A stretch of 64,000 bases of DNA from positions 1,467,541 through 1,531,540 of the forward strand of contig NC_016943.1 of NCBI RefSeq assembly GCF_000284015.1. The letters run 5' to 3'. Below are positions 53,422 to 61,988 of this stretch, piece by piece. Numbering within the stretch: position 1 is the first letter of the stretch; the number at the start of each line of letters is the position of its first letter. The notes below the pieces were generated by a model that did no database searches, was not told the origin of the DNA, and saw nothing but the letters and a program-made list of their open reading frames with translations. This DNA is from Blastococcus saxobsidens DD2 (lineage in GTDB: Bacteria > Actinomycetota > Actinomycetes > Mycobacteriales > Geodermatophilaceae). A program made the translations under genes and the position numbers.

Positions 53422-54018
53422 TCAGCTGCTGCAGACGATCCGCTGCTGGCGCAGCTCGCTCTCCGCGGGATCCTCATTGGCCAGCGGGGCAACGGCCACC
53501 CCGGGCACGATGAGAACGATCCGGCCGGTGACGTGCGCGCCGCGCACGTCCATGTACTCGGTGCAGCCGTCGCCACGGTCGAAGACGTGCCGCTCCACCG
53601 GCCCCGTTCCCCGCCAGCTCAGCGCCACGACCACGTAACCGCTGCGGTCGGGCAGCCCGTCCGGAGAGAAGCAGTCGACCCGGAGCACCCCCGCCGCGAA
53701 GGCCGAGCTCAGTGCGTCGAGCCGCGCCCGCACCCGGTCCTCGGTCATGCATTCGTAGATGATTCCCTCGCCGCCCCCGGTCACGACTCCGCCGACGAAG
53801 ACGTCGGTGACCCCGAAAGCGTTCTCGTCCGGCGGGTCGAACACGTCGAAGCCGCTGTGCAGCGTTCGACCGGTGCGGGGATCGGTGCCGTCGAGCCCGG
53901 TGGAGGCGAAGCCGATCCGTGTCTCGGTCTCGGCGGCGGCCGGGCCCGCCGTCATTGCTCCGGTCGTCGCCGCCAGCAGCGCCACGGTGAGCGCGCGCCT
54001 GGCCGTCCTCGTCCTCAT
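53422..54018 (-). CDS. secreted protein of unknown function
   Basis: A 198-residue protein with a clear signal peptide (RTARRALTVALLAATTGAMT, cleavage after AGPAAA near residue 29). The mature part has no recognised domain. It contains three cysteines (YECMTED, RVDCFSPDG, DGCTEY) plus one near the C-terminus, so two disulfides are possible. The ATG at 54018 has an excellent GAGGAGGACGGG ribosome site; frame extension upstream is rejected. Confidence 0.8.
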   Translation of the reverse strand: MRTRTARRALTVALLAATTGAMTAGPAAAETETRIGFASTGLDGTDPRTGRTLHSGFDVFDPPDENAFGVTDVFVGGVVTGGGEGIIYECMTEDRVRARLDALSSAFAAGVLRVDCFSPDGLPDRSGYVVVALSWRGTGPVERHVFDRGDGCTEYMDVRGAHVTGRIVLIVPGVAVAPLANEDPAESELRQQRIVCSS

Positions 54019-54132
54019 CCCGTCCTCCTCGGCGTCGGACCGCGGGATCTTCGGGTCCGTCGAGGGCGGCAGCGTGGCAGCGGAATCACCCGTAGGGCGA
54101 GGGACTTTCGTCGGAGAGGAGCCCGGTCTCCG

Positions 54133-54152
54133 GCGTGTCCCGCGGGACACGC
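54133..54152. promoter_or_regulatory. perfect 20-base palindrome between selD and the secreted-protein gene
   Basis: GCGTGTCCCGCGGGACACGC reads the same on both strands. It lies 54 bases after the selD stop and 115 bases before the next minus-strand start. It could be an operator for the secreted-protein gene or a compact transcription stop for selD. Confidence 0.4.
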
Positions 54153-54205
54153 GGAAGTCCGCTGACGCGCCCCGGTCCGTTCTTCGCCGCGACGCACCTG
54201 AGGGC

Positions 54206-55213
<1,008 letters not shown>

Positions 55214-55223
55214 GCCCCCGAAT

Positions 55224-55613
55224 CTAGGCCCGTCCCCCGGGGAGGACGACCAGCCGTGGTGGGACGGGCGCCTCGGGGGCGGGCCGGGCCGGGTCAGGAT
55301 CGGACCGATGCCTCCGGCCGGCGGGGTGTCGGGGCGAGGGGACACGCTCCCCGGTGCGTGCGCGTCGCGACGGGTGCCCGGCGACACGGGCGACCGCGGC
55401 CAGCAGCCCGGCGTGCCGGCGCGGATCGGGCTCGAGCGCGGCCAGCACCTTTTCCAGGGCACCGCGCCCGGCGGCGGTGTAGGCGCCCTCCGGCTGCCCG
55501 GCGAGGGCGAGGGCGACCGCCGCGGCCTCCTCGGGCGTGAGGGTGACCGGCGGCAGCGTGGTGGGGGAGCGGGACCCGGTGCGGTTCACGGACCGGAGCC
55601 TGGCAGGAGCCAC
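55224..55613 (-). pseudogene. possible remnant of a YafY/WYL-type regulator
   Basis: The reading frame contains a stretch, PPVTLTPEEAAAVALALAGQ followed by AYTAAGRGALEKVLAALEPD, that resembles the linker just after the HTH of YafY-family WYL regulators (LPPLxLTxDEAxAL...ALxKV). Neither HTH nor WYL domain is present, and the flanks are Arg/Pro-rich, so this would be a decayed fragment. It could instead be chance coding-like composition in the selD-selC gap, in which nothing else was recognised. Confidence 0.25.
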
Positions 55614-55642
55614 CGACAGTTCCGGGGAGACGGCCGGCCACG

Positions 55643-55648
55643 TAGGGT
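55643..55648 (+). promoter_or_regulatory. -10 element of the tRNA-Sec gene
   Basis: TAGGGT lies 7 bases before the first base of the tRNA, so transcription may start at or very near G1 of the mature tRNA. A TTCCGG at 55619-55624 (18-base spacer) is only a weak -35. Confidence 0.45.
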
Positions 55649-55655
55649 GCCCGGC

Positions 55656-55751
55656 GGAGGCGTCAGGGTGTCTGGTGGCCCCCGCGGCCTCTAAAGCCGA
55701 CGTGGCCGAGTAGCTCGGTCAGGCGGGTTCGATTCCCGTCCGCCTCCGCCA
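55656..55751 (+). tRNA. selC: tRNA-Sec with amber anticodon CTA
   Basis: The 96-nt RNA has selenocysteine-tRNA features. The acceptor GGAGGCG(T) (55656-55663) pairs with CCGCCTCC (55740-55747; the eighth pair is T/C), the discriminator is G and CCA is encoded. The D-loop TCTGGTGG matches the bacterial Sec type, on a D-stem with one T/C mismatch. A 7-bp long variable arm is formed by GGCCGAG/CTCGGTC around TAG (55704-55720). The T-arm is GCGGG-TTCGATT-CCCGT. The anticodon stem GGC/GCC region encloses loop CTCTAAA (55689-55695): U33, then CTA at 55691-55693. It should read UAG, not UGA. selA starts 28 bases downstream. Confidence 0.92.
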
Positions 55752-55779
55752 ACACTTCCCGCACATACGCTGCGGGGCG

Positions 55780-57105
55780 ATGACTCAGGACCCGCACGGC
55801 ACCGACCCGCGCCGCCAGGTGCCGCGCACCGACACGCTGCTCGCCGACCTCCGCCTCGCCGGCGCCGGTGAGCGCCTGGGCCGCGGGCTGGTGAAGGACG
55901 CCGTCCAGCGGGTGCAGCAGCGGGTGCGGGCCGGTGAGGTGGCTCCGGACGCAGCGGTCGACGCGGTCCTGGCCGAGCTGCCGGCGACGGCGTCGAGCCT
56001 CCGCCCGGTGCTGAACGCGACCGGCGTCATCGTGCACACCAACCTCGGTCGGGCTCCGCTGTCGGCGGCCGCGGTGGAGGCGATCACCGCCGCCGCCGGG
56101 ACGACCGACGTCGAGCTCGACCTCACCACCGGCCGTCGTGGGCCCCGCGGAGCGGCGGCGATCGCCGCGCTGCTCGAGGCCGTGCCCGCCGCCGAGGCGG
56201 CGATCGTGGTGAACAACTGCGCGTCCGCCCTCGCGCTCGTCGCCACGGCCCTCGGTCAGGGCCGGGAGCTGGTGCTGGCCCGCGGCGAGCTGGTGGAGAT
56301 CGGTGACGGCTTCCGCATCCCGGAGCTGCTGGAGGCCACGGGCGCGCGGCTGCGCGAGGTCGGCACGACCAACCGGGTGACCGTCGACGACTACCGCGGC
56401 GCCCTGGGCCCGGAGACCGGCGCGGTGCTCAAGGTCCACCCGTCGAACTTCGTGGTGCGCGGCTTCACCCGGGCGGTCGAGGTGGCCGAGCTGGCCGGCG
56501 CACTCGGCGGCGTCCCCCTGGTGGCCGACGTCGGCTCGGGGCTCCTCCGCCCGCACCCCCTGCTACCCGAGGAACCGGACCTGCAGACCACGCTGGCCGC
56601 CGGCGCCGACCTGGTGCTGGCGAGCGGGGACAAGCTGCTGGGCGGCCCGCAGGCGGGGCTGGTCCTCGGCCGGGCCGACCTGGTGCAGCGGTTGCGCCGG
56701 CACCCGCTGTACCGGGCGCTGCGGGTGGACAAGACGACGCTCGCCGCCCTGGAGGCCACCCTGCGCGGCCCGCTCCCGCCGGTGCAGCAGATGCTCGCCG
56801 CCGACGTGGACGGCCTGCGCGCCCGGGCCCGTGCACTGGCCGACCGGCTGTCCGGCGCCGGGGTGGACGCCGTCGCGGTCGACGCGGATTCGCGGGTCGG
56901 CGGGGGAGGGGCGCCCGAGCACCCGCTGCCCGGCGCCGCGGTCTCCCTGCCGGCGTCGTTCGCCGAGCCGCTGCGCCGGGGCGCACGACCGGTCGTCGGC
57001 TACCTCGAGGACGACCGGACGCTGCTGAACCTGCGCAGCGTCCCGTCCGCCGCCGACGCCGAGCTGGCTGCCGCGGTGCTGGAGGTGGCCCGCCGGTGGA
57101 CGTGA
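55780..57105 (+). CDS. selA: L-seryl-tRNA(Sec) selenium transferase (selenocysteine synthase)
   Basis: A 441-residue PLP enzyme that converts Ser-tRNA-Sec to Sec-tRNA-Sec with selenophosphate. An N-terminal tRNA-recognition domain precedes the aminotransferase-like core: LNATGVIVHTNLGRAPLSA (~residue 78), VVNNCASALALVATAL, VADVGSGLL, and the PLP lysine K285 in LASGDKLLGGPQAG. The length is slightly short of E. coli SelA (463). It recognises the whole body of tRNA-Sec rather than the anticodon, which explains why an anticodon change is tolerated. selB follows with a 10-base overlap. Confidence 0.95.
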   Translation: MTQDPHGTDPRRQVPRTDTLLADLRLAGAGERLGRGLVKDAVQRVQQRVRAGEVAPDAAVDAVLAELPATASSLRPVLNATGVIVHTNLGRAPLSAAAVEAITAAAGTTDVELDLTTGRRGPRGAAAIAALLEAVPAAEAAIVVNNCASALALVATALGQGRELVLARGELVEIGDGFRIPELLEATGARLREVGTTNRVTVDDYRGALGPETGAVLKVHPSNFVVRGFTRAVEVAELAGALGGVPLVADVGSGLLRPHPLLPEEPDLQTTLAAGADLVLASGDKLLGGPQAGLVLGRADLVQRLRRHPLYRALRVDKTTLAALEATLRGPLPPVQQMLAADVDGLRARARALADRLSGAGVDAVAVDADSRVGGGGAPEHPLPGAAVSLPASFAEPLRRGARPVVGYLEDDRTLLNLRSVPSAADAELAAAVLEVARRWT

Positions 57106-58862
57106 CCCCCGTCGGTATGGACGTCGTCGCGACCGCGGGTCACGTCGACCACGGCAAGTCGGCGCTGGTGCGCGCCCTCACCGGCATGGAGCCCGACCGC
57201 TGGGCCGAGGAGCGCCGCCGGGGCCTCACCATCGACCTCGGTTTCGCCTGGACGACGCTGCCCTCGGGCCGGCGGCTGGCCGTCGTGGACGTGCCGGGTC
57301 ACGAGCGGTTCGTCGGCAACATGCTGGCCGGCGTGGGCTCGGTGCCCGCCGCGCTGGTCGTCGTCGCCGCCGACGACGGCTGGTCGGCGCAGACCGCCGA
57401 GCACGTCGCCGTCCTCGACGCACTCGGCGTGCGGCACGCACTGCTGGCCGTCACCAAGTCCGACCTCGCCGACCCCGCCCCGGTGCTCGACGACGTGCGC
57501 GAGCGGCTGGCCGCGACGTCGATGGGCGAGGTGCCGGGGGTGGCGGTGAGCGCGGTGACCGGCGCGGGGCTGCCGGAGGTCGCCGCAGCCCTGGAGGCGC
57601 TGCTCTCCGGGTTGCCCGCGCCGGACCACGAGGCGCCGGTCCGGCTGTGGATCGACCGTGCCTTCACGATCAAGGGAGCCGGGACGGTGGTCACCGGCAC
57701 CCTCGCCGCCGGGACGGTGGCGCCCGGGGACCGGTTCCTGCTGGGCGGCCGGGAGGTGACCGTGCGGGGCGTGCAGTCGCTCGGCGAGCCGGTCGAGCGG
57801 GCCGCGGCCACCGCGCGCGTGGCGCTGAACCTCCGCGGGGTCGCGGTGGAGGACCTCTCGCGCGGCGACGCCCTGCTCACCCCCGGGGCGTTCCGGCTCA
57901 CCGACGTCGTGGACGTGACCCTCGCTGCAGAGCCCGACGAGCGGCTGCCCACCGAGCCGGTGGTGCACGTGGGGTCCGCGACGGTCGGTGCCCGGCTCCG
58001 GCCGCTGGAGGGCGCGGCCGTGCGGCTGCGGCTGAACGCGCCGCTCCCGCTGAGGGTGGGCGATCGGTTGCTGCTGCGCGATCCGGGTTCCCGGCGGGTG
58101 CTGGGTGCCGACGTGCGCGACGTCGATCCGCCCGGGCTGCGCCGCCGGGGCGCGGCCCGTCAGCGCGCCGCGGAACTCGCGGCCCAGCCCGGGGGAACCG
58201 CGGGGGCGGCCGCCGACCTGGCCCGCCGGCGGATCGTGCGCGCCGCGGACTTCGCGGCCATGGGCTGGCCGGTGCCCGTGGGCGCCACCCCCGCCGGGCC
58301 GTGGCTGCTCGCCGCCGGGCTGGCCGACGAGCTGGCGGCCCGGGTGCCCGACGTCGTCAGCCGCTACCGGAGGCTGCGCCCGCTGGAGCCGGGACCACCG
58401 GCGGAGGTGGTGCGCCGGGCGCTCGACCTGCCCGACGCCGATCTGGTGCCCGCCCTCGTCCGGGCACCGCTGGTGCTGCGCGAGGGCCGGGTCGTCGACG
58501 GCGCCGCGGACCTCCCGCCGGCGGTGCAGCGGGCGGTCGACGACGTGCGCGCCCGCCTCGCGGCCGACCCGTTCGCGGCGCCCGAGGCCCCCGACCTGGC
58601 GGCCGCCGGGCTCGGCGTCCGGGAACTGGCCGCGGCCGTCCGCAGCGGTCAGCTGGTGCGCGTCGGGGAGCAGGTCTACCTGGCGCCGGGGGTCGCCGAC
58701 GTGGCGCGGGCCCGGCTGGCCTCGGTCGCGCAGCCCTTCACCCTCAGCCAGGCCCGGCAGGCGTGGGGAACCAGCCGCCGGGTCGCCGTCCCGCTCATGG
58801 AGTGGCTCGACGCCCGGGGCGTCACCGTCCGGTTGCCCGACAACACCCGCCGGCTGCGGTAG
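57096..58862 (+). CDS. selB: selenocysteine-specific elongation factor SelB
   Basis: A 588-residue EF-Tu-like GTPase that delivers Sec-tRNA-Sec to a recoded codon next to an mRNA SECIS hairpin. G1 is ATAGHVDHGKSALVRALTG (~residue 15), G3 DVPGHERFVGNMLAGV and G4 VTKSDLADP. Domains II-III precede C-terminal winged helices (~380-588, ending PLMEWLDARGVTVRLPDNTR) that bind the SECIS. The GTG at 57096 has GGAGGTGG 8 bases upstream; the ATG at 57117 lacks a site. It terminates in TAG, the very codon its tRNA should decode. Confidence 0.93.
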   Translation: MDVTPVGMDVVATAGHVDHGKSALVRALTGMEPDRWAEERRRGLTIDLGFAWTTLPSGRRLAVVDVPGHERFVGNMLAGVGSVPAALVVVAADDGWSAQTAEHVAVLDALGVRHALLAVTKSDLADPAPVLDDVRERLAATSMGEVPGVAVSAVTGAGLPEVAAALEALLSGLPAPDHEAPVRLWIDRAFTIKGAGTVVTGTLAAGTVAPGDRFLLGGREVTVRGVQSLGEPVERAAATARVALNLRGVAVEDLSRGDALLTPGAFRLTDVVDVTLAAEPDERLPTEPVVHVGSATVGARLRPLEGAAVRLRLNAPLPLRVGDRLLLRDPGSRRVLGADVRDVDPPGLRRRGAARQRAAELAAQPGGTAGAAADLARRRIVRAADFAAMGWPVPVGATPAGPWLLAAGLADELAARVPDVVSRYRRLRPLEPGPPAEVVRRALDLPDADLVPALVRAPLVLREGRVVDGAADLPPAVQRAVDDVRARLAADPFAAPEAPDLAAAGLGVRELAAAVRSGQLVRVGEQVYLAPGVADVARARLASVAQPFTLSQARQAWGTSRRVAVPLMEWLDARGVTVRLPDNTRRLR

Positions 58863-58984
58863 GCGCCCGATCCCGTCTCCGCGTGTCGAGGGGACGGCGT
58901 CCTCGGTCCCGTGGCTGCCCTGCTCAGAAGCGGGGACATCCGCCAGCTCGGGCAGATGATCGCCACCTACGTCTTGTGAGGGAG

Positions 58985-59021
58985 GTCGGTCTCTGCCCAC
59001 CCTGGTTGGGCAGAGACCGAC
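58985..59021. terminator. terminator after selB
   Basis: GTCGGTCTCTGCCCA (58985-58999) and TGGGCAGAGACCGAC (59007-59021) form a perfect 15-bp stem with a 7-base loop. It lies between the convergent selB and enoyl-CoA hydratase genes and can serve both. Confidence 0.85.
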
Positions 59022-59042
59022 TGTGCCGGGAACTGTTCCCGG

Positions 59043-59822
59043 TCAGTCCGCAGCCGGCACCCAGCGGGCCGGGCGCTTCTCCCGGAACGCCGCGATGCCT
59101 TCCTGGCCCTCCTCGCCGGCGAAGAACCGTGCAGACAGCCCGAGCAGGTCCTCGAACGCCAGCTCCGGCTGCCGGCTCCGCAGCAGCCGCTTGGTCGCGG
59201 CCAGGGCCTCCGGCGCACCGGCGGCCAGCGCGGTGAGCTGACCGGCCAGGACGGCGTCCAGCTCGTCGTCGGGGGCGACCAGGTCGACCAGCCCACCGGC
59301 GGCCGCGGTGGCCGCGTCGAAGACCTCGCCGGTGAGCATCAGCCGGTGCGCCACGGAGGTGGTCATCCGCGGCAGGACGACGGCGGAGATGACCGCGGGC
59401 ACCAGGCCCAGCCGCACCTCGGAGAACGCGAAGGTCGCCGACGAGGCGGCCACGACGACGTCGCAGGCGGCCAGCAGCCCGACGCCGCCCGCGCGGGCCG
59501 GCCCCCGGACGACCGCGACGACGGGCTTGGGGGAGGACCAGACCAGCGACAGCAGCTCGGGGAACTCGCGCACGCCCTGGTCCTCCGACGATCCGCCGGC
59601 CGCCTCCGCGAGGTCCATCCCCGAGCAGAAGACGCGGCCGGTGTGGTCGAGCACGACCACGCGGACCGCGTCGTCGGCCAGGGCGTCGGTCAGCGCGGTG
59701 CGCAGCTCGGCGCGCATCGCCCGGGACAGCGCGTTGCGGTTGGCGGGGGAGTCCAGGGTCAGCGTGGCGACGCCGCGCGAGACGGACACCTGCAGCACTC
59801 GGTCGGAGGTCACGTCCGGCAT
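59043..59822 (-). CDS. enoyl-CoA hydratase/isomerase family protein
   Basis: A 259-residue crotonase-fold protein. The oxyanion and CoA motifs are seen as LDSPANRNALSRAMRAELR, VFCSGMDLAEA and VRGPARAGGVGLLAACDVVV, followed by FAFSEVRLGLVPAVI. One of the two catalytic glutamates of true hydratases is at EVRLGL. The other, in the RAGG region, appears replaced by Ala (GPARAGG), so the reaction may not be simple hydration. The start ATG at 59822 is preferred to a GTG at 59813. It is divergent from hemW with 40 bases between starts. Confidence 0.86.
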   Translation of the reverse strand: MPDVTSDRVLQVSVSRGVATLTLDSPANRNALSRAMRAELRTALTDALADDAVRVVVLDHTGRVFCSGMDLAEAAGGSSEDQGVREFPELLSLVWSSPKPVVAVVRGPARAGGVGLLAACDVVVAASSATFAFSEVRLGLVPAVISAVVLPRMTTSVAHRLMLTGEVFDAATAAAGGLVDLVAPDDELDAVLAGQLTALAAGAPEALAATKRLLRSRQPELAFEDLLGLSARFFAGEEGQEGIAAFREKRPARWVPAAD

Positions 59823-59862
59823 CCTGCCGGTCCACGGGCCCCGCGCGGCACACTGGGAGCAG

Positions 59863-61101
59863 ATGAACACCGTCCTGCCGCTGCTGAACGACGCCGGACC
59901 GCCCCCCGGCTCACCCGGCCCCGACCGGCTCCCCGACAGCGCCCGCGAGGGGCTGGCCACCACGCCGTTCGGCCTCTACGTGCACGTCCCGTTCTGCGCG
60001 ACCCGCTGCGGCTACTGCGACTTCAACACCTACACCTCCGACGAACTGGGTCCGGGCGCCAACCGGAGCGAGTACGCCGGCACCGCGATCGCCGAGCTCC
60101 AGCGCGCGGCCCGCACCCTGGGGCCGGACCTGCCGACCGTCTCCACGGTCTTCGTCGGCGGCGGCACGCCCACGCTGCTGCCGGCCGACGACCTCGCCGC
60201 CGTCCTCTCCGCCGCCCGCGGGCTCTTCCCGTTCGCCGGCGACGTCGAGGTCACCACCGAGGCCAACCCGGAGACCGTCTCGCCCGAGTCGCTGGCCCGG
60301 CTCCGCGAGGGCGGCTTCACCCGGGTGAGCCTGGGCATGCAGTCCGCCGCACCGCACGTGCTCGCCACGCTCGACCGGCGGCACACCCCCGGGCGGGCCG
60401 TCGAGGCGGCGCACGAGGCCCGGGCAGCCGGTTTCGAGCACGTCAACCTCGACCTCATCTACGGCACCCCGGGGGAGAGCGAGGCCGACTGGGCCGCCTC
60501 CCTCGACGCCGTCCTGGACTCGCCCGTCGACCACGTCAGCGCCTATGCGCTGATCGTCGAGGAGGGCACCAAGCTGGCCCGGCGGGTCCGCCGCGGCGAG
60601 CTGCCCATGCCGGACGACGACGTCCTCGCCGACCGCTACGAGCAGGCCGACGCGACCCTGCGCGGCGCCGGGTTCCGGTGGTACGAGGTCTCCAACTGGG
60701 CGACCTCGGACGCCGCCCGGTGCCGGCACAACGAGCTGTACTGGGCCAACGCCAACTGGTGGGGCGTCGGCCCGGGCGCGCACAGCCACGTCGGTGGCCT
60801 GCGGTGGTGGAACGTCAAGCACCCGGCCGCCTACGCCGACCGGCTGGCCCGCGGGGAGAGCCCGGCACAGGACGCCGAACTGCTCGACGAGGCCGACCGC
60901 GCCCTGGAGGCGGTGATGCTCGGCCTCCGGCTGCGCGACGGACTGCCCTTGACGGCCCTCACCGACACCGGCCGGGCCCGCGCCGCGGCCGCCGTGACCC
61001 AGGGGCTGCTCTCCCCGGAGGCGTACGGTCGGGGTCTGGCCGTTCTCACCGACCGTGGCCGGCTGCTCGCCGACGCGGTCGTCCGGGATCTGACCGACTG
61101 A
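59863..61101 (+). CDS. hemW: heme chaperone HemW (radical SAM, CPO-III-like)
   Basis: A 412-residue protein with radical SAM ligands C45, C49 and C52 in VPFCATRCGYCDFNTYTSDE and the family stretch VFVGGGTPTLLPADDLAAVL, plus the HemN_C domain (~330-405). Members once annotated as coproporphyrinogen III oxidase mainly bind and deliver heme. The HemW-type CxxxCxxCDF is present rather than the HemN-specific CxxxCxxCxC, favouring HemW. GGGAGCAG precedes the ATG. hrcA-dnaJ, the usual downstream neighbours, are absent. Confidence 0.9.
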   Translation: MNTVLPLLNDAGPPPGSPGPDRLPDSAREGLATTPFGLYVHVPFCATRCGYCDFNTYTSDELGPGANRSEYAGTAIAELQRAARTLGPDLPTVSTVFVGGGTPTLLPADDLAAVLSAARGLFPFAGDVEVTTEANPETVSPESLARLREGGFTRVSLGMQSAAPHVLATLDRRHTPGRAVEAAHEARAAGFEHVNLDLIYGTPGESEADWAASLDAVLDSPVDHVSAYALIVEEGTKLARRVRRGELPMPDDDVLADRYEQADATLRGAGFRWYEVSNWATSDAARCRHNELYWANANWWGVGPGAHSHVGGLRWWNVKHPAAYADRLARGESPAQDAELLDEADRALEAVMLGLRLRDGLPLTALTDTGRARAAAAVTQGLLSPEAYGRGLAVLTDRGRLLADAVVRDLTD

Positions 61102-61195
61102 CCGACTCACCCGAAAGAGCGGGATTGCACGGTCGGTTGTGGGCTATGGTCCCGGTTCCGGCAACGACGCCGGGCTGACGGGGAGGTGATCGGCG

Positions 61196-61381
61196 ATGGA
61201 CGCGTACACGTTCGCGCACCGGCCGGTGCTCCCGCCGCCCGGTGACCGATCCGGTGCCGCGGTACCCCCGCTGACGGGCGGGATGCTGCTCGCCCTGGCG
61301 ATGAACCGGCGAGCGCGTGGCCTGCGAGGACTCGACGTCCTCCGCCGCAGCCAGGATCGGGCCCCGCCGCAGTTCTCCTGA
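61196..61381 (+). CDS. hypothetical small protein (61 residues)
   Basis: A short frame, MDAYTFAHRPVLPPPGDRSG, continuing with a moderately hydrophobic GGMLLALAMNRRARGLRGLD. It has no recognised domain, but a very strong ribosome site (GGGGAGGTGATC, ending 5 bases before the ATG) supports translation. Nothing else was seen in the 363 bases between hemW and the DksA-type gene. Confidence 0.45.
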   Translation: MDAYTFAHRPVLPPPGDRSGAAVPPLTGGMLLALAMNRRARGLRGLDVLRRSQDRAPPQFS

Positions 61382-61464
61382 CTCCCTCCCGGAGTCGCAA
61401 CCGCCCGTCCTGACGCGCCACCACACGGTGACCGCGTCTTCCCGCGTTGCCCGAAGGAGCTCCG

Positions 61465-61785
61465 ATGACCACCACCCTCGACGCCCACACCTCGCCCGCC
61501 GGCTCGCACGACCGCTTCCGCACCCTGCTGCAGACCCAGCGGGCCGACACCATCCAGCAGCGCGATGAGGCGCTGGCCGAGTGCGCCACCTCGGTGCCCG
61601 ACCCGGTCGCCCAGCGCCGCAGCGCCGACCTGCACCGCCAGATCGAGGAGATCGACGCCGCGCTCGCGCGGATCGAGGCCGGCACCTACGGCCGGTGCGC
61701 CGGCTGCCAGGCCGAGATCCCCGAGGAGCGGCTGGAGCTGCGCCCGTTCGCGTCCACCTGCGTGGCCTGCACCGCAGCCGCCTGA
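61465..61785 (+). CDS. TraR/DksA C4-type zinc-finger protein
   Basis: A 106-residue protein. An N-terminal coiled coil (about 15-75, RFRTLLQTQRADTIQQRDEA and LHRQIEEIDAALARIEAGTY) precedes the C4 zinc finger GRCAGCQAEIPEERL and STCVACTAAA. The family binds RNA polymerase through the secondary channel. The acidic residues at the coiled-coil tip needed by DksA are not clearly present, so it may be a divergent RNA-polymerase-binding protein like other actinobacterial DksA homologues. AAGGAG precedes the ATG. Confidence 0.86.
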   Translation: MTTTLDAHTSPAGSHDRFRTLLQTQRADTIQQRDEALAECATSVPDPVAQRRSADLHRQIEEIDAALARIEAGTYGRCAGCQAEIPEERLELRPFASTCVACTAAA

Positions 61786-61878
61786 CCCACCGGTCGCCGG
61801 TCGCCTCTGACGATGTCAGGGGCGCCCGGCGACGTCCGGCACTACTGGCCGCCGCGGCGAGGCAGCAGGCTCGGGGCC

Positions 61879-61978
61879 ATGCCACCCGGACCCGCCCTCG
61901 ACATCCGCGGGCTGACCGTCCGCTACGGCGCCGCGGTCGCCGTCGAGGACCTGCACCTGACCATCCCGCGCGGGCTAC
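61879..61978 (+). pseudogene. 5' fragment of an ABC transporter ATPase gene
   Basis: The ATG at 61879 reads MPPGPALDIRGLTVRYGAAV and AVEDLHLTIPRG, an unmistakable ABC ATPase N-terminus up to the strand before Walker A. Then it stops: the P-loop and everything after are missing, and 10 bases later the histidine kinase gene starts. In related operons ATPase, permease, kinase and regulator genes are consecutive, so an internal deletion has probably removed most of the ATPase gene and the whole permease gene. The frame runs on to a stop at 62073 inside the kinase gene. Confidence 0.7.
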
Positions 61979-61981
61979 GGT
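61976..61981 (+). promoter_or_regulatory. -10 element of the kinase/regulator operon
   Basis: TACGGT lies 7 bases before the GTG at 61989. It straddles the end of the ABC ATPase fragment, so the deletion may have left, or created, a leaderless promoter. Confidence 0.4.
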
Positions 61982-61988
61982 CCCCGCC

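Noticed and set aside
55656-55751. Reading this RNA as an amber-suppressor tRNA-Ser or tRNA-Leu
   Set aside because: The 8-nt acceptor strand, Sec-type D-loop, discriminator G, encoded CCA and position directly before selA-selB all indicate tRNA-Sec.
55800-57000. Long minus-strand frame complementary to selA
   Set aside because: No recognisable domain; it mirrors selA codons.
58911-58979. 22-codon ORF (VAALLRSGDIRQLG...) between selB and the terminator
   Set aside because: Too short, with no ribosome site and no family resemblance; considered as a selenoprotein fragment, but no UAG or UGA lies within it.
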